Source: Xanthostigma xanthostigma (Eukaryota; Arthropoda; Insecta; Raphidioptera; Raphidiidae). Taken from it: a DNA stretch of 64,000 bases. The notes beneath the pieces are model-generated. The model ran no database searches, was not told the DNA's origin, and worked only from the letters and a program-made list of their open reading frames with translations. Location: positions 10,518,001-10,582,000 of the forward strand of contig OY754466.1 of assembly GCA_963575645.1 (NCBI GenBank). Direction: 5' to 3'. Both the position numbers and the translations under genes were made by a program. Within the stretch, counting starts at the first letter, position 1, and each line of letters begins with the position of its first letter. This document shows positions 24,273 to 35,097 of this stretch, one piece after another.

Positions 24273-24322
24273 TAACTATATACGTATGCCTATAGTTTTA
24301 TCCAATAACTAGCATAATCTTA

Positions 24323-24888
24323 AGCGGCCCATAGACGTTCAATATTATTGTGCAATGTGGGTTGCACAATATTTTGACGGCGGCCCCTAGACGGTCAATA
24401 TTATTGTACAATATTTTGGTTAGTGCAAAAATTGTACTGTATGGAGGCGATATTGAAGGTTGTGCAATATATTGCTTAATTGCGAGCACAGACGGTACAG
24501 CCACATTATGCAAACAGTCCCCACCAGAACATCAGTCATCATGTTGTCACGATTACTATAGTCTTTGGACTTCACATCCCAAAGAGCCGGAAGACCACGA
24601 TACACCTCGATAAATTCAACAATAAATTGTCTTTCGGCTTTCTTGTCACCCTTGATGAGGGGTAGTTGAGACGACTTGTTGAAACGACCGCTACTTGAGA
24701 TCAACTGACGGGATATTGCGCAATCTTTACAACAGACGGCACAATATTTCCCCGTTTGTGCAATATATTTTCAAGATTTTGAAAATCACACAATATATTG
24801 CGCAACCTTTCAATCTCGTCTACACACGGTCAATTATATTGCACAAACCCAAATATTGCGCAATAATATTGAGTGTCTATAGGCCGCT
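24323..24888. mobile_element. PIF/Harbinger-type element F
   Basis: AGCGGCCCATAGACGTTCAA is mirrored by GAGTGTCTATAGGCCGCT, flanked by TTA. A second copy of the left terminal motif (GCGGCCCCTAGACGGTCAAT) sits inside at about 24382, and a third, weaker inverse near 24826 (CTACACACGGTCAAT). TGCACAATATT strings recur throughout. No transposase was recognised. Confidence 0.75.
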
Positions 24889-24899
24889 TTAAATGAAAT

Positions 24900-25825
24900 G
24901 CAACTTACGTAATGTCCGTCAAAGCAGTAAGAAAGGTCGTATTTACAGCAAGATTTGTCAGGCTATGAAACTGATCGGAGTAACATAACAGTATTCTTTT
25001 CTTTCGATATTTAATGAAGATTATTACTGATTTCCAATGTATTATTGTTGGGTGATAATATTCAATAGTGTTTGTGGTTGTGAACATAGTTAATGACGTT
25101 ATCGAGCGTCTATAATTTAAATATAATTATACAAGTTAATATAGTACAGTGATGTGTGCAATTAAAAATAATGTGTAATTTTGGCAGACGCTCTACAAAA
25201 ATAAATTAGTTTCATTTTTGCATTCAGAAGAAATAATATGAAATAACTATGAGTGCTAATTGTTTTAATGTTCACAAATAGACGCTTATAGCCTCTGTTT
25301 TCGAGCGTCCATAATCTTCTACAATGGGCTATTCAATTTAAAAAAAGTTTCATTTATTAATGCTTACCAATTATTTTAAATTATGTGTTTCAAAAAAGAA
25401 CTAGAACATGACGTAACTATTTCATAAGTAACAACTGAACCGCGACTATCAAATGTCAGTGTTGTGGAGTAGTGAGGTATTCAATGGAACTGAACTACAT
25501 ATTTGAATTCGAATCCCGGCGATGAAATGTATGTATTTTTTTTAATTCAAATTTTATAATGTATTATTTTTAATTATTTCGTCCGTTTTTGTGCAGACAT
25601 ATTCATATGATATGGCCTAGCTCTAAGGCAGAGGTCCCTAAACTTTTTTGTTTCGTAGACCACTTGCCCTGTTGATTCTCTGCAATTTTTGTCCGAAACT
25701 TTTTTTTCGAAAATCGTTACTCTAATAAAAACGTAGTCGGGTTTTAAAAAAAATTCACTCTGTATAATAACTTTATAATTCCAAAAAATATATAATGTTA
25801 TTTTTTTTGTAAAGTTATTACAAAT
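24900..25825. other. AT-rich stretch with repeat scraps
   Basis: GAGCGTCTATAAT recurs near 25100 and, with changes, at 25303. GAGGTCCCTAAACTTTTTTG at about 25630 resembles a decayed hAT terminus. GAATTCGAATCCCGGC at 25505 looks like a lone tRNA B box, with no cloverleaf around it. Confidence 0.3.
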
Positions 25826-25949
25826 GGAGGGTAATTATACACTTTCACGGTTACCTGGTTTTTTGGCTCTAGAAAATCGAAAAATAGATGGATTTCAATG
25901 ATCTCGGTCTCAAAAAGTTCCATTTTACGGCGGATTTATGAAAAAAATT

Positions 25950-26316
25950 ACTTCACCCCGGAATTACAATTCGCATACCCGTTTATCGTTCACCCCGGAA
26001 TTGTTTTTTTAAAAACTCCACATTTGCCCCTTCCCGTTTCACTGCGAGACAATTCGCATACCCCTTTATCGTTCACCTCGGAATTACAATTCGCATACCC
26101 CTTTATCGTTCACCCCGGAATTACAATTCGCATACCCGTTTATCGTTCACCCCGGAATTGTTTTTTTTAAAACTCCACATTTGCCCCTTCCCGTTTCACT
26201 GCGAGACAATTCGCATACCCCTTTATCGTTCACTCCGGAATTACAATTCGCATGCCCCTTTATCGTTCACCCCGAAATTACAATTCGCATACCCGTTTAT
26301 CGTTCACCCCGGAATT
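25950..26316. repeat. VNTR array 'TTCGCATACCC'
   Basis: A short unit of about 37 bp (ACAATTCGCATACCC, then TTTATCGTTCACCCCGG) alternates with a longer one containing AACTCCACATTTGCCCCTTC and GTTTCACTGCGAGAC. The same array occurs at 29088-29310 and 63136-63320. Reading frames across it are repeat artefacts. Confidence 0.85.
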
Positions 26317-26510
26317 GACGTCAGAAACAGTTATAAAGAATTATATGTAGAAAGTCAATTTTTTTTGCATTTAAAGTCATGAAACTGTGAGAAATATTGA
26401 TTTTTTCAATTTTCGTATTTTTTTCCATAAATCCGCCATAAAAACGAAGATTTAAAAAAAAAAATCATCGAAATCGGATGATTTTTCGATTTTCTAGAGC
26501 CAAAAAACCA

Positions 26511-28160
26511 CACGGAAAAAACAACCTTGGATCCTGCAGCTAATGACAAAAAGCTGGCAAGTTCTTGTGTGCTGCAGTCAAAAAAATTAGTCACCACGCA
26601 TAGAATGTTCTCTGGACAGCTAAGTCAACTTATCTACTTCAGCTGATGGAAATTTACTGGTTAGAATTAACAGCCACAGATAAACATATCATTCAGAGTC
26701 TTGAAATAGTAAGCTAACACAGCCATTCCGTACGCTCTAGGGCTAGTTGATCAAAAATAGTGTGCCACCATGGACATAGGAATATCCTATGTCCATGTGT
26801 GCCACAGCTAATTTTTTTGGGTGGAGCACTTAGTATAGTTGTCTGTACGAGATTTACGTATAGCTGCCTTGCACTAAAATGATGCATGTGGCATAGTGTT
26901 TTGTTTTTGCTACAGCAGCCAATGAGCAAGCGAAAGGCAGCGAATGAAATTAGCATTTAGCATTTTTTTTTTAAATTCGGTATAGTTCGGTCCGCTCGGT
27001 TAATATCGCACGATGACTTTGCACAGTTCTTTGCGTCTTTATGCTTTCATAATGTCATTTATTCAATGGATCTGTGTCCTGTGAATGCAGAGTTCACTGT
27101 TCGAATGCAGGATTTATATTGTGGTATATTAGTAAGAAATATGGATGTCGAAGAAATTCTACGTATTTGGGGATTTGAAAATTTAATAGAGACGTTTAAA
27201 GGTAAGAAAACTATTTTATTTTTAAAATCAATTATTTATATAGTGTCCCGTGTGTACCTATATAGTTATAGCATTGCATCATATTATGTTTAATTTTCAA
27301 TGTGTATAATAATTAAAAAGTTAAATTTTTAATACAAATTTTGCATTAATTTTTTTAATTATCTCTGTCAAAGTCTTCCAAAATATATGACAGTACAAAC
27401 TAAAATTTAGAACATACTATTTTTCTTTCAAATACATTTTATTTTCCTCTTTGTTAAATAATGGTTTATATCAATAAATAATCAATAATTTAATTTTTAC
27501 AAGAAAATATATTTTTATTTGACAATATGAAAATCGATGCAAACTCTTTACGTTTTAAAAATATCTGTACTTCGTCTCTGACGCACTCATTTACAATTAA
27601 TACCTAATTCATGATTTCTAATTTAATTACTTTTGTTTCAGGATATTAGCATATTACATGAAACTTCAGAAGCCAGAAAAACTCGGGCAAACGTTTGTGA
27701 TAACTAATATTTATTACTTCATAAGAATATATGTCTGCTTCTTTACTATAATATGTACTAATGAAATAAAACTATTTAATATTATATCACACTTGTTTAT
27801 ATTTGCTGCATTAACCCATAAGCCCATTTGCTACAGATAAAAAAAAATGCCTCACTGATTAGAAATACACCTATTACAGCTGCAATTACTTTCTAAAGTA
27901 GCCAATTCAATTGGGTACTAGAGTCAAAAACTTTAGTTGAGTCAACCAATTCGTATTATGTGGGGGAACTCATACACTTTGGTAGGTAGCTAATTCATAT
28001 TATGTACTGGAGTCAAATGCTTTAGCAGTGACAATAGTTTTTCGCTAGGTGAAACAAATTAGCTGCTGGACATAGAAAATTTTGCTGTGCCGAAATCCAT
28101 TAGTAATATGGTCTGGCGTAGCTAAATTTTGGGCTGTGGGAACTAATTTTTTTTTCCGTG
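26511..28160 (+). mobile_element. CACTA-like element with SAM exon, nested in element N
   Basis: The ends CACGGAAAAAA and TTTTTTCCGTG form an 11-bp inverted repeat flanked by CA on both sides. Joining the flanks restores the mirrored sequence of element N, so the borders are firm. Ends starting CAC with a 2-bp duplication and degenerate subterminal repeats (AGCTAATT, GAGTCAA) suggest EnSpm/CACTA, though the class is inferred. A perfect small palindrome (CATGGACATAGGAA mirrored) lies at 26769-26797. Confidence 0.65.
27066..27201 (+). CDS. SAM-domain exon of a transposon-associated gene (partial)
   Basis: The frame from the Met at about 27141 reads MDVEEILRIWGFENL, then IETFKG, and stops at a consensus splice donor (AAAG/GTAAGA at 27201). 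The pattern 'v..lL..WGfe.li..F' is helix 1-2 of a sterile alpha motif, a small protein-interaction domain. Multi-copy proteins with this kind of N-terminal SAM start are familiar to me from aphid and Hydra gene sets, where they look transposon-associated. The upstream part of the frame (27066-27140) may be 5' UTR. A candidate acceptor (TTTCAG) lies at about 27641, but no joined frame continues the domain convincingly. The exon sits in the middle of the CACTA-like element and was carried there with it. Helices 3-5 are missing, so the gene is probably incomplete. Its function is unknown. Confidence 0.5.
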
Positions 28161-28194
28161 CAGGTGACCGCGAAAGTGTATAATTACCCAAATG

Positions 28195-29065
28195 GATGTC
28201 GTCGAATATATTTAGTCAAGCCATGAGAGCTACAAGTGCTACAACATTTTTAAAACTTCTACGTTGTTTAGCTGTATATTTACATTTCTTCAATTTATAG
28301 CAAGAAGTCTTAAAGTTAAAACATAAATATAAAAAAATATATATATTCTATTTATTTTCTGAGCACAAATGAGAAAAGAGAACAGAAATATTTTACTGAG
28401 CCATTATCAACATCTTGTATAGGATTTATATGGCACGGTTTTGTTTTATTCGTGTCACTGGAGTTTTAACATGAATTCTTTTTCGAAAAGCCGATGCGCA
28501 TATAACTGGAAATCTTTCAAGGAAGATTTGGTAGAACATCAGAGAGCTACTATAGCTCTGTTCGGCATACAACAATAAAATGCTATTTAGGACTATGGCA
28601 TTACGTGCGTGCGTTACTAAATCTTTTTATAGCTCATTGAAATTTAACAGTTCTATTTTATATTACGATACGAATAAGTATCCATAAGAAATGCAACACA
28701 TTCTGATACCATGTCGGTTTGAATTGATAAATAGGTCAAGTAAATACTGCAAAAATAAAATATTCGCGATTTAAAAAATACAATAGTTTATTACGGGTCC
28801 AGTACGATAACACTATGCACCCAAATTTAGAATATTTTTTTTTAAGTCATAGAAAACGCTAAATTTTGACGTTCAAAAAAAAAACTTTGCGGATTATTCA
28901 CAAATTTCCTCAAAAATACGTGAAAAAAATGGAACTACTTTTCGTCTTTCACTGTCATTTTTTGAATCTAACCAATCAAAAATCACAAATACACGTCATA
29001 GCAGCTGGTGTAGAATTATTATTGTATAACTATCTCACTTTGTATGCAGCTTTCGATTGTGTTAT
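28195..29065. other. AT-rich stretch, nothing recognised
   Basis: The only sizeable frame (28866-29129) has no recognisable domain and runs into the VNTR element. Confidence 0.4.
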
Positions 29066-29070
29066 GGAAG

Positions 29071-29402
29071 CAGGGTCGTATTTAGATTCGCATACCGGTT
29101 TATCGTTCACCCCGAAATTGTTTTTTTAAAAACTCAACATTTGCCCCTTCCCGTTTCACTGCGAGACAATTCGCATACCCCTTTATCGTTCACCCCAGAA
29201 TTACAATTCGCATACCCGTTTATCGTTCACCCCGGAATTGTTTTTTTAAAAACTCCACATTTGCCCATTCCCGTTTCACTGCGAGACAATTCGCATACCC
29301 CTTTATCAAAAAAAGCGGTGGTTTTCAATCTTCATGAAAATGTGAGTTTTAAATTTAAAATTCGTTTTATAAATTAAAATTTCCAAATACGACTCTGCCC
29401 TG
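29071..29402. mobile_element. VNTR-bearing TIR element, second copy
   Basis: CAGGGTCGTATTTAG at 29071 pairs with CAAATACGACTCTGCCCTG ending at 29402. The termini are hAT-like, although the flanks (TATGGAAG and AACGTTCA) do not match. Inside are two long and two short VNTR units, then AAAGCGGTGGTTTTCAATC, which also follows the array at 63322. Confidence 0.6.
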
Positions 29403-29756
29403 AACGTTCAATGGTATTTCATTCCAACCAATTGATATTTCTATCTTTGTTTATCATAGATACAGGTATATATAACTTTCTCTTTTCTTATCACTATATG
29501 AGACAAGTTAGCGATCGCTATAGTAAATAATATACTCTCAACTTACTATACCATAATTATTTAATTTTTTTAAATTAATTTTTAAAAATTAATTTTCCGC
29601 ACTTAAAACGACCAATAACGCTGTTATATTATGTTATATAAAACAATAATTGTGAATTTCCAGTGGATATTTTGCATAGCAAGTTATCGTACTCTTACCG
29701 TTTATTACTATTAGCCATTGAATATTTATAATCAAAATTTTAAAACTCTTTTCAAT

Positions 29757-29935
29757 CCATACAGTGTGTTCACCGAAAGTGATAACAGAGAATAATTCGT
29801 GTATCCTACTAGATACAAAAAGAAGTTTAAATCGTTTTTCGAGACTTACTATCGGAAACTGCCAAAGTATATTTTTTTGTACTTCAAACTCAACCGGAAG
29901 TGTACAGACAATTTTACCATTCCAACCCACAATAG
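29757..29935 (+). repeat. Module shared with 835-970
   Basis: GTGTTCACCGAAAGTGATAA, then GACTTACTATCGGAA and CCATTCCAACCCACAA, recurs in the spacer of the first foldback. AACTCAACCGGAAGTGT also appears at 2347-2363, so pieces of one family are scattered. Confidence 0.6.
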
Positions 29936-30018
29936 TCAGTGCCCGTCGGCAAAAATTTTACTGACACATACTCTCCCCAAAAATATATTAGATATCGTGT
30001 CCATCGAGATAATTAGGT

Positions 30019-30183
30019 AATAATAAAAATCGCAGGATTGTGGATAAAAAGTTATTTATTTAGTGTACGATGTTTCGTCTATATATTTAGACTTTTTCAA
30101 GTACAAATGTACATTTGTACTTGAAAAATAAATAAATAAATAAATAACTTTTTGTCCACAATCCTGCGATTTTTATTATTAAC
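30019..30183. repeat. Hairpin with CGAAAC-type motif
   Basis: AATAATAAAAATCGCAGGAT is mirrored at 30164-30183 and the arms continue through GTGGATAAAAAGTTATTTAT. The loop side holds, on the minus strand, GTCTAAATATATAGACGAAAC, a 5-bp stem directly before GAAAC as in Penelope-like hammerhead ends. An AAAT microsatellite lies at 30127-30146. Confidence 0.6.
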
Positions 30184-30411
30184 TCTCCCCAAACTTTGTA
30201 TATGGCTTCATTAGGCCTAGTCTGACACCTATTTCCTCTATGACTTTTCTTAATTTTGGGGCGTTTTCCTTCTAAATTTTCCGAAAGATGTCGTTCTGAC
30301 GACATGTAAATATTTATAGATACTGTTTGTTTTTTTAATTAGATAGCTTAAAAACTTCAACCAAAACGCTAAAATAATGTTCTCTGACAAATAATATGAA
30401 CCATTTAAAAT

Positions 30412-30454
30412 GTCTGACACCTCGAATATGCTTGACATATTCGAGGTGTCAGAC
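30412..30454. repeat. Short near-perfect hairpin
   Basis: GTCTGACACCTCGAATATG pairs with its inverse across a CTTGA loop. The arms are about 19 bp. The following 800 bp (30460-31257) hold nothing recognised. Confidence 0.8.
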
Positions 30455-31257
30455 GTATACAAGCAAATACTATAATACTGAAACGAAAATATTAAGTGGC
30501 TCTTTAAAAACTGGGAAATTTTGTAATTTGTAACTTTTGGCTCTTCCGACCCCTCCTCTAGTGCATTTTAATACCGCTGTACAGGCATCAAAAGATGCTA
30601 TTTTATAGAGAATCTTGCAAAAAAGTATTTACTATATCTGAATTGAGTTGAAAAGCAGGATTTTTATAAATTTAATTACTGAAGAACTTCCAAAAAAACA
30701 CTAATGCTTCTAACAAATACACTTGTACAATAAGCTACCTTTAAATAAACTCGCCGCATACTAACTACTTTGTACCGGAAAGTATTTTTAGACATCTTAT
30801 TTAATTATTTGTTACATTTGGAATAGAAACGTGTTAACAAAACTTCAATAATTGAATTAAAGCTCAAGTAGAGAGTATTAAACTTTTATCTTAACTGAAA
30901 GCTCCTTACAAAGATTAGTTAAATCTTTAAGAACAAGATCATTCGTTCTTATTATACACTCTGTGTCAACAAAATCTGACGTTACTAAATGAATATAAAT
31001 AAATTATTTAAAATCTACTCTCCGCTCTTTTGCAAAATATAAGCTGCAAGCTTTCCGAGCTTGAAAATAGTCGATTGTGTATCGATGTCGTTATAATATG
31101 GCGTTTCCGTTACTCTTTTATTGCTAGCTCCCAGCTCCCAAACTCTAATCCGAGAAATTTTAAAAGTATCAATTGAATTTTAAATTCGCCAAGTTAAGTT
31201 ATTCAAAAAAAATCCAGCCAATTAGACGACCCATTACAACTTTTGAAATTTGACATA

Positions 31258-31585
31258 TCTATACTAATATATAAATCTGAAGAGTTTGTTTGTTTGAACA
31301 CGCTAATCTCAAGAACTACTGGTTAGAATTGACGTTTTTTTTTTGTTTTTGTTTTATCGAGGAAGGCTATAGGCTATATAATATCACGCTACGAGCAATA
31401 GGAGCGGAGCATCAATGAAATATGTTGCAAAATGTAACTCAAAATTTGTCCGTCCGACAAAAACTTTTGAACGGTAACTCCGATCATCATGATCAACATT
31501 CATCTCGGTAAACTAGGATGAATGTGCGTACTCATGTCCCTCCCCCTCATTCGTTCTTTTGCACTCGGGGGAAACCGACCGCTAG
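31258..31585 (+). mobile_element. Non-autonomous Helitron-like element A2
   Basis: It starts TCTATACTAATATATAAA after an A and ends GACCGCTAG before a T. The 3' hairpin is built from the CTCGGGGGAAACCGA region. It has no tRNA-like insert. The body shares GGCTATAGGCTATATAATAT and GGAGCGGAGCATCAATG with A1 and A3. Confidence 0.7.
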
Positions 31586-31588
31586 TTA

Positions 31589-32010
31589 TCTATATATATG
31601 AAAATAAAGTTCCTCCGACGCGTCTGTCTGTTTGAACGCGATAAACTCAAAAACTACCGGATTTTCATACGGTTTTCACTAATAGAAAGAGCGATAAACG
31701 AGGAAGGTTTCTGTATATATTTTGTACAAAATAACGGTGTTTTGTCAAGAAAAACTGTAACCGTATCATATAGCGACATCAAGTAGGCGGGCGCAACTGG
31801 TTACTTTCAAATAACGCGTCACTGTAGCACACCAAGCGGCAATCAGTATTATGAGTTAGCGGGCACTTCCACCTAGTGACAACAGCTCAAAGCTATTAGT
31901 TCAGACATATCGGCGCTGTGGTCGTTTCTTAATGAAATACATTTTGCAGAATTTTCTGACAACACAAAATATATCTATCGCACCCGGGTAAACCGGGCCC
32001 GGCCGCTACT
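31589..32010 (+). mobile_element. Adjacent second Helitron-like family
   Basis: It starts TCTATATATATGAAAATAAA directly after A2 and ends CACCCGGGTAAACCGGG, then GGCCGCTAC. The final C differs from CTAG. The body is unlike family A except for GAACGCGATAAACTCAA. It appears inserted immediately beside A2. Confidence 0.5.
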
Positions 32011-32019
32011 AAAAAATAA

Positions 32020-32800
32020 AATTAATTTTCTTTTAACGCGTGCGGTGACGTGGATAACGACTAATATTAAATATTACTATTGATTTCTGATACCTAATCA
32101 GTATGCTAATAGGTTATCGAACGGTTGTCAGCCTAATATTTCATAAAGGGTTTGACCCTTTGGGTATTCGTTGTGAGGCAAAAAAAAAGTGTCAAACATG
32201 TCGCGTTTTTGATATTTTGATTGACGCACCAATAAATTAACATTGTAAAAAATATATTTTTCCTGTATTTTTATTTTCCATCAAATACCAACAGATGTAT
32301 TGAAGTGGCTGCTCTGATATGAAAATCTGACAACGTTATTCCGACATGTTCAATAGAAGTTTTTTTAGCGCAATTTAAAAATAATTAACAAAATGAATTC
32401 ATGTCGATTTTTTTGAATGATGATTTATTAAAATGCATTAATTGAGATTGATTTACGATGCCAAAAACCTTTAAGGTTTGACAGTATATACAACAATGAG
32501 ATCGTCTAATAAAATCTATACAGATAAATAAAATTGAAGTGTCTGTTTGTAATGTCAAAATAACAGATTTCTAAATGCATATATGAAAGAATATACGGTA
32601 CTTATAACAAAAAAAAAACAATTTTTAAATGTTTTGTCTGTCTGTCTGTTCCGGCTAATCTCCTAAACGACTGGACCGATTTTGACGGGACTTTCACTGC
32701 AGATAGCTAATGTTATAAGGAGTAACTTAGGTTATTAAAAAACTGTAGCACGTCAAAATACATTCGGATTGAAAAAAAAAATGATGTCAATAATTAGATT
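32020..32800 (+). repeat. Helitron/LINE-like 5' fragment and filler
   Basis: GTCTGTTCCGGCTAATCTCC at about 32644, then GACTGGACCGATTTTGACGG, is a string common at the 5' side of insect Helitron-like or RTE-like repeats. The 600 bp before it hold nothing recognised. Confidence 0.35.
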
Positions 32801-33051
32801 TCACTTTGTTACAGTTACAATACTATATAAGAAAAAAATACTGTCGGGACTTTGACCCGAAACTTCCACTCACCGCTTCCCCCTTCAACGACTTAAAATA
32901 TTGCAAAGGCTGCCTGTCGCGCGGGCTCAGAAAGCGTGAGCGGGCTATTGCGGATGGTTGTGTCTCAACGCGCGCTTCAAAAAATTGTTTTCTAGCAGTT
33001 AGATCATACTTTTTTGTTTGCTAAGGTATATTTTATTTGTTCCTCTATATA

Positions 33052-33407
33052 TCTATACTAATATATAAAGCTGAAGAGTTTGTTTGTTTGTTTGTTTGGT
33101 TGAACGCGCTAATTCAGGAACTACTTAATTTTTACTACTACTAATTTTTTTTTGTTGGATAGCCCATTTTTTATCGAGGAAGGTTATAGGCTATATAATA
33201 CTACGCTACGACCAATAGGAGCGGAGCATCAATGAAAAATGTTGCAAAATGTAACTCAAAATGTGTCCTTCCTTTTGAACGGTCACTCCGATCATCATGA
33301 AATTTGGACACAACATTCGTCTTGGTAAACTAACATGAATGTGCGTACTCATGTGCCTCCAGCCATTCGTTCTTTTGCACCCAGGTGAAACCGGGCGGGA
33401 CCGCTAG
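33052..33407 (+). mobile_element. Non-autonomous Helitron-like element A3
   Basis: It starts TCTATACTAATATATAAAGC after an A and ends ACCCAGGTGAAACCGGGCGG, then GACCGCTAG before a T. It is the best preserved tRNA-free copy. A short GC-rich piece ending GCAGTTAGT follows to about 33492 and may be another Helitron end. Confidence 0.7.
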
Positions 33408-33581
33408 TAATATATATAGCCGAAAGCTCCACTACTTTTGTCGCTACCGTGTTTCAACACAATCGCGTGCGGAGCCGCGGGGAGCAGTTAGTCAAAAATG
33501 ATTTTCAACATTTCACGTTATTCCTCATTCATAGACACTTTTTCAATGCTTCATGCTAATTTTTAGAGTTGTCATAATATA

Positions 33582-33902
33582 CAGGATGAGTTTTAATTTG
33601 ATGCTTTTTTTTACAGCGTGTACAAATCAAATAGACGAGCAAATATTTCAAATAGTTTTTTTATCAAAACTCAAAAATAAGAGAGAAACAGCCTTTCGAA
33701 TAATAGCATATTTCCATAGTGACATAATATAACCCCAGGACCGACCTCAAAATTAAAGAAAATTTAATAAAATCTATTTAAACTTCGAAAGGCTGTTTCT
33801 CTCTTATTTTTGAGTTTTGATAAAAAAACTATTTGAAATATTTGCTCGTCTATTTGATTTTTACACGCTGTAAAATAAAGCATCAACTTAAAACTCATCC
33901 TG
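33582..33902. mobile_element. Palindromic MITE S (TA duplication)
   Basis: CAGGATGAGTTTTAA is mirrored at the right end and flanked by TA. The arms of roughly 130 bp include CAAATAGACGAGCAAATATT and AAGAGAGAAACAGCC. Ends starting CAGG with TA duplication fit a mariner-derived MITE. A single-arm relative lies at 2396-2560. Confidence 0.8.
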
Positions 33903-33959
33903 TATAAAACTGAATTTTTAAATTACAAAACATCAACACATTTTTACATCGTTAATTTA

Positions 33960-34130
33960 TCAGGATTTTTTAAATCCTGAGGTAACAGTGTTTGTTACTT
34001 AACCGTTAGAATGCTACGCGGCGCAAAAGCACTGCGATCGTTTGTATCGAAAATTGCGGCGCAGCGCAAAAGCGCTGCGAGTTTCAGTTTCAGTGTGTTG
34101 TTGAGCTATTTTTTTTAGATTTTTTATTTT
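33960..34130. repeat. GCGCAAAAGC repeat block
   Basis: CGGCGCAAAAGCACTGCGA and GGCGCAGCGCAAAAGCGC occur 60 bp apart in a small GC-rich island. It is probably the end of an unidentified element. Confidence 0.35.
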
Positions 34131-34194
34131 CTAAAAGAAATAAAATACAATAATATTGATATTATTGTATGTTTAATAAACAATAATAGTATAT

Positions 34195-34680
34195 TGTGCG
34201 ACTAGTGAGAGAAGGAGAAGATTCCATGAGCGTGAAAACACACGCGAGTGGAATATTCTCCTTCGATCAATAGTCGCACATAATACTTTATTCAACTAGC
34301 AGGAGTAATATGTAATCGGGGCCCTGATAAAAGAGGGAAAAATAATAAATCACTTCATTGATTGACGTACCACCGTCAGTGTATACACAAGATTGCCATG
34401 ATTTCGCTGAATTGCGATGCTGTTTTCATATAAGTATACAATACCGCCTACCACGTTCCTATTGGTCCAGAAGCTACTTGCAGTTTTTTTCATTATTTAG
34501 CGCTTGGGCTTGCTACTGAGTTTCTATTGGTCCAGAAAATTCATTGTTACACTAGTGAAGTAATATATTATTTCTCCCACGCCAGAAAATTCATTATTAC
34601 ACTAGTGAAGTAATATATTATTTCTCCCACGTTTAGCAGGGCCCCGAAATTACATATTACTCACGCGTGTTAAATAAACA
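34195..34680 (-). mobile_element. Amplicon W, copy 1
   Basis: In this orientation a 100-bp hairpin (TGTGCGACTAGTGAGAG to its inverse) is followed by a 380-bp unit bounded by GGGCCC-containing inverted ends (TAGCAGGAGTAATATGTAAT and ATTACATATTACTCACGCG). It holds two 47-bp direct repeats with CACTAGTGAAGTAATATATT and two CTATTGGTCCAGAA motifs, which are CCAAT boxes on the other strand. Confidence 0.75.
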
Positions 34681-35097
34681 TTTTTTCTTTATAATGCAAA
34701 AATAATAAAATTGATTGATATTTGTCTAAATTAGAGTGTTTTATTTGACACCATTATTTTAACCTCTAAATTAATCAATATGTTTATAGCAATTTTCATT
34801 TATTTATGCCAAAATTGCTTATCACTAAAACGGTTAATATTTCGTTCGAACGAATATTTTATTTGAATACCATTAATGCAATATAAGTGTCTAAAATGAC
34901 TCCCACCCCATTTTGTTTTGTTCAGTTTAGTTTAGTTTACTCTCATCAATTGAAATCCTGTTTTACGTAATTACTTCCTCGTGTCCGAAATGTAACATAT
35001 ATCGTTTCCACCTACATTGTATAGGGATGTATATTCCCATCGTTTGTACAGTAATGGCACTTTTACAATACTCCTTGTGAATGAAACGAAATAATAA

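Larger units (their letters stand above)
25829..28189. mobile_element. TIR element N, split by a later insertion
   Basis: GGGTAATTATACACTTTC at 25829 is mirrored at 28189, and CAAATGGA/AAATGGA flanks both sides, a 7-8 bp target duplication. The inner parts (GGTTTTTTGGCTCTAGAAAA and a GGCGGATTTATG-like block) are also mirrored at about 26430-26510. The element holds the VNTR at 25950-26316 and was split by a 1.65-kb insertion at 26511-28160. hAT or MuDR are the likeliest superfamilies on duplication length. Confidence 0.7.

Noticed and set aside
25441-25525. A tRNA-like head with B box GAATTCGAATCCCGGC
   Set aside because: Only the B box is convincing. No A box or paired stems could be drawn.
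25950-26316. A CRISPR-like array
   Set aside because: Units are tandem with no unique spacers of even length, and the setting is eukaryotic repeat DNA.
25898-26382. Open frames encoding repeated 'FAYPFIVHPGI' peptides, also at 29057-29377
   Set aside because: They follow exactly the VNTR units and change frame with unit length, so they are translation of a tandem repeat and not a repeat protein.
32806-33024. A 72-codon frame with a Cys/Arg-rich segment
   Set aside because: It lies among Helitron-like fragments and has no regular Cys spacing that would indicate a zinc-binding domain.
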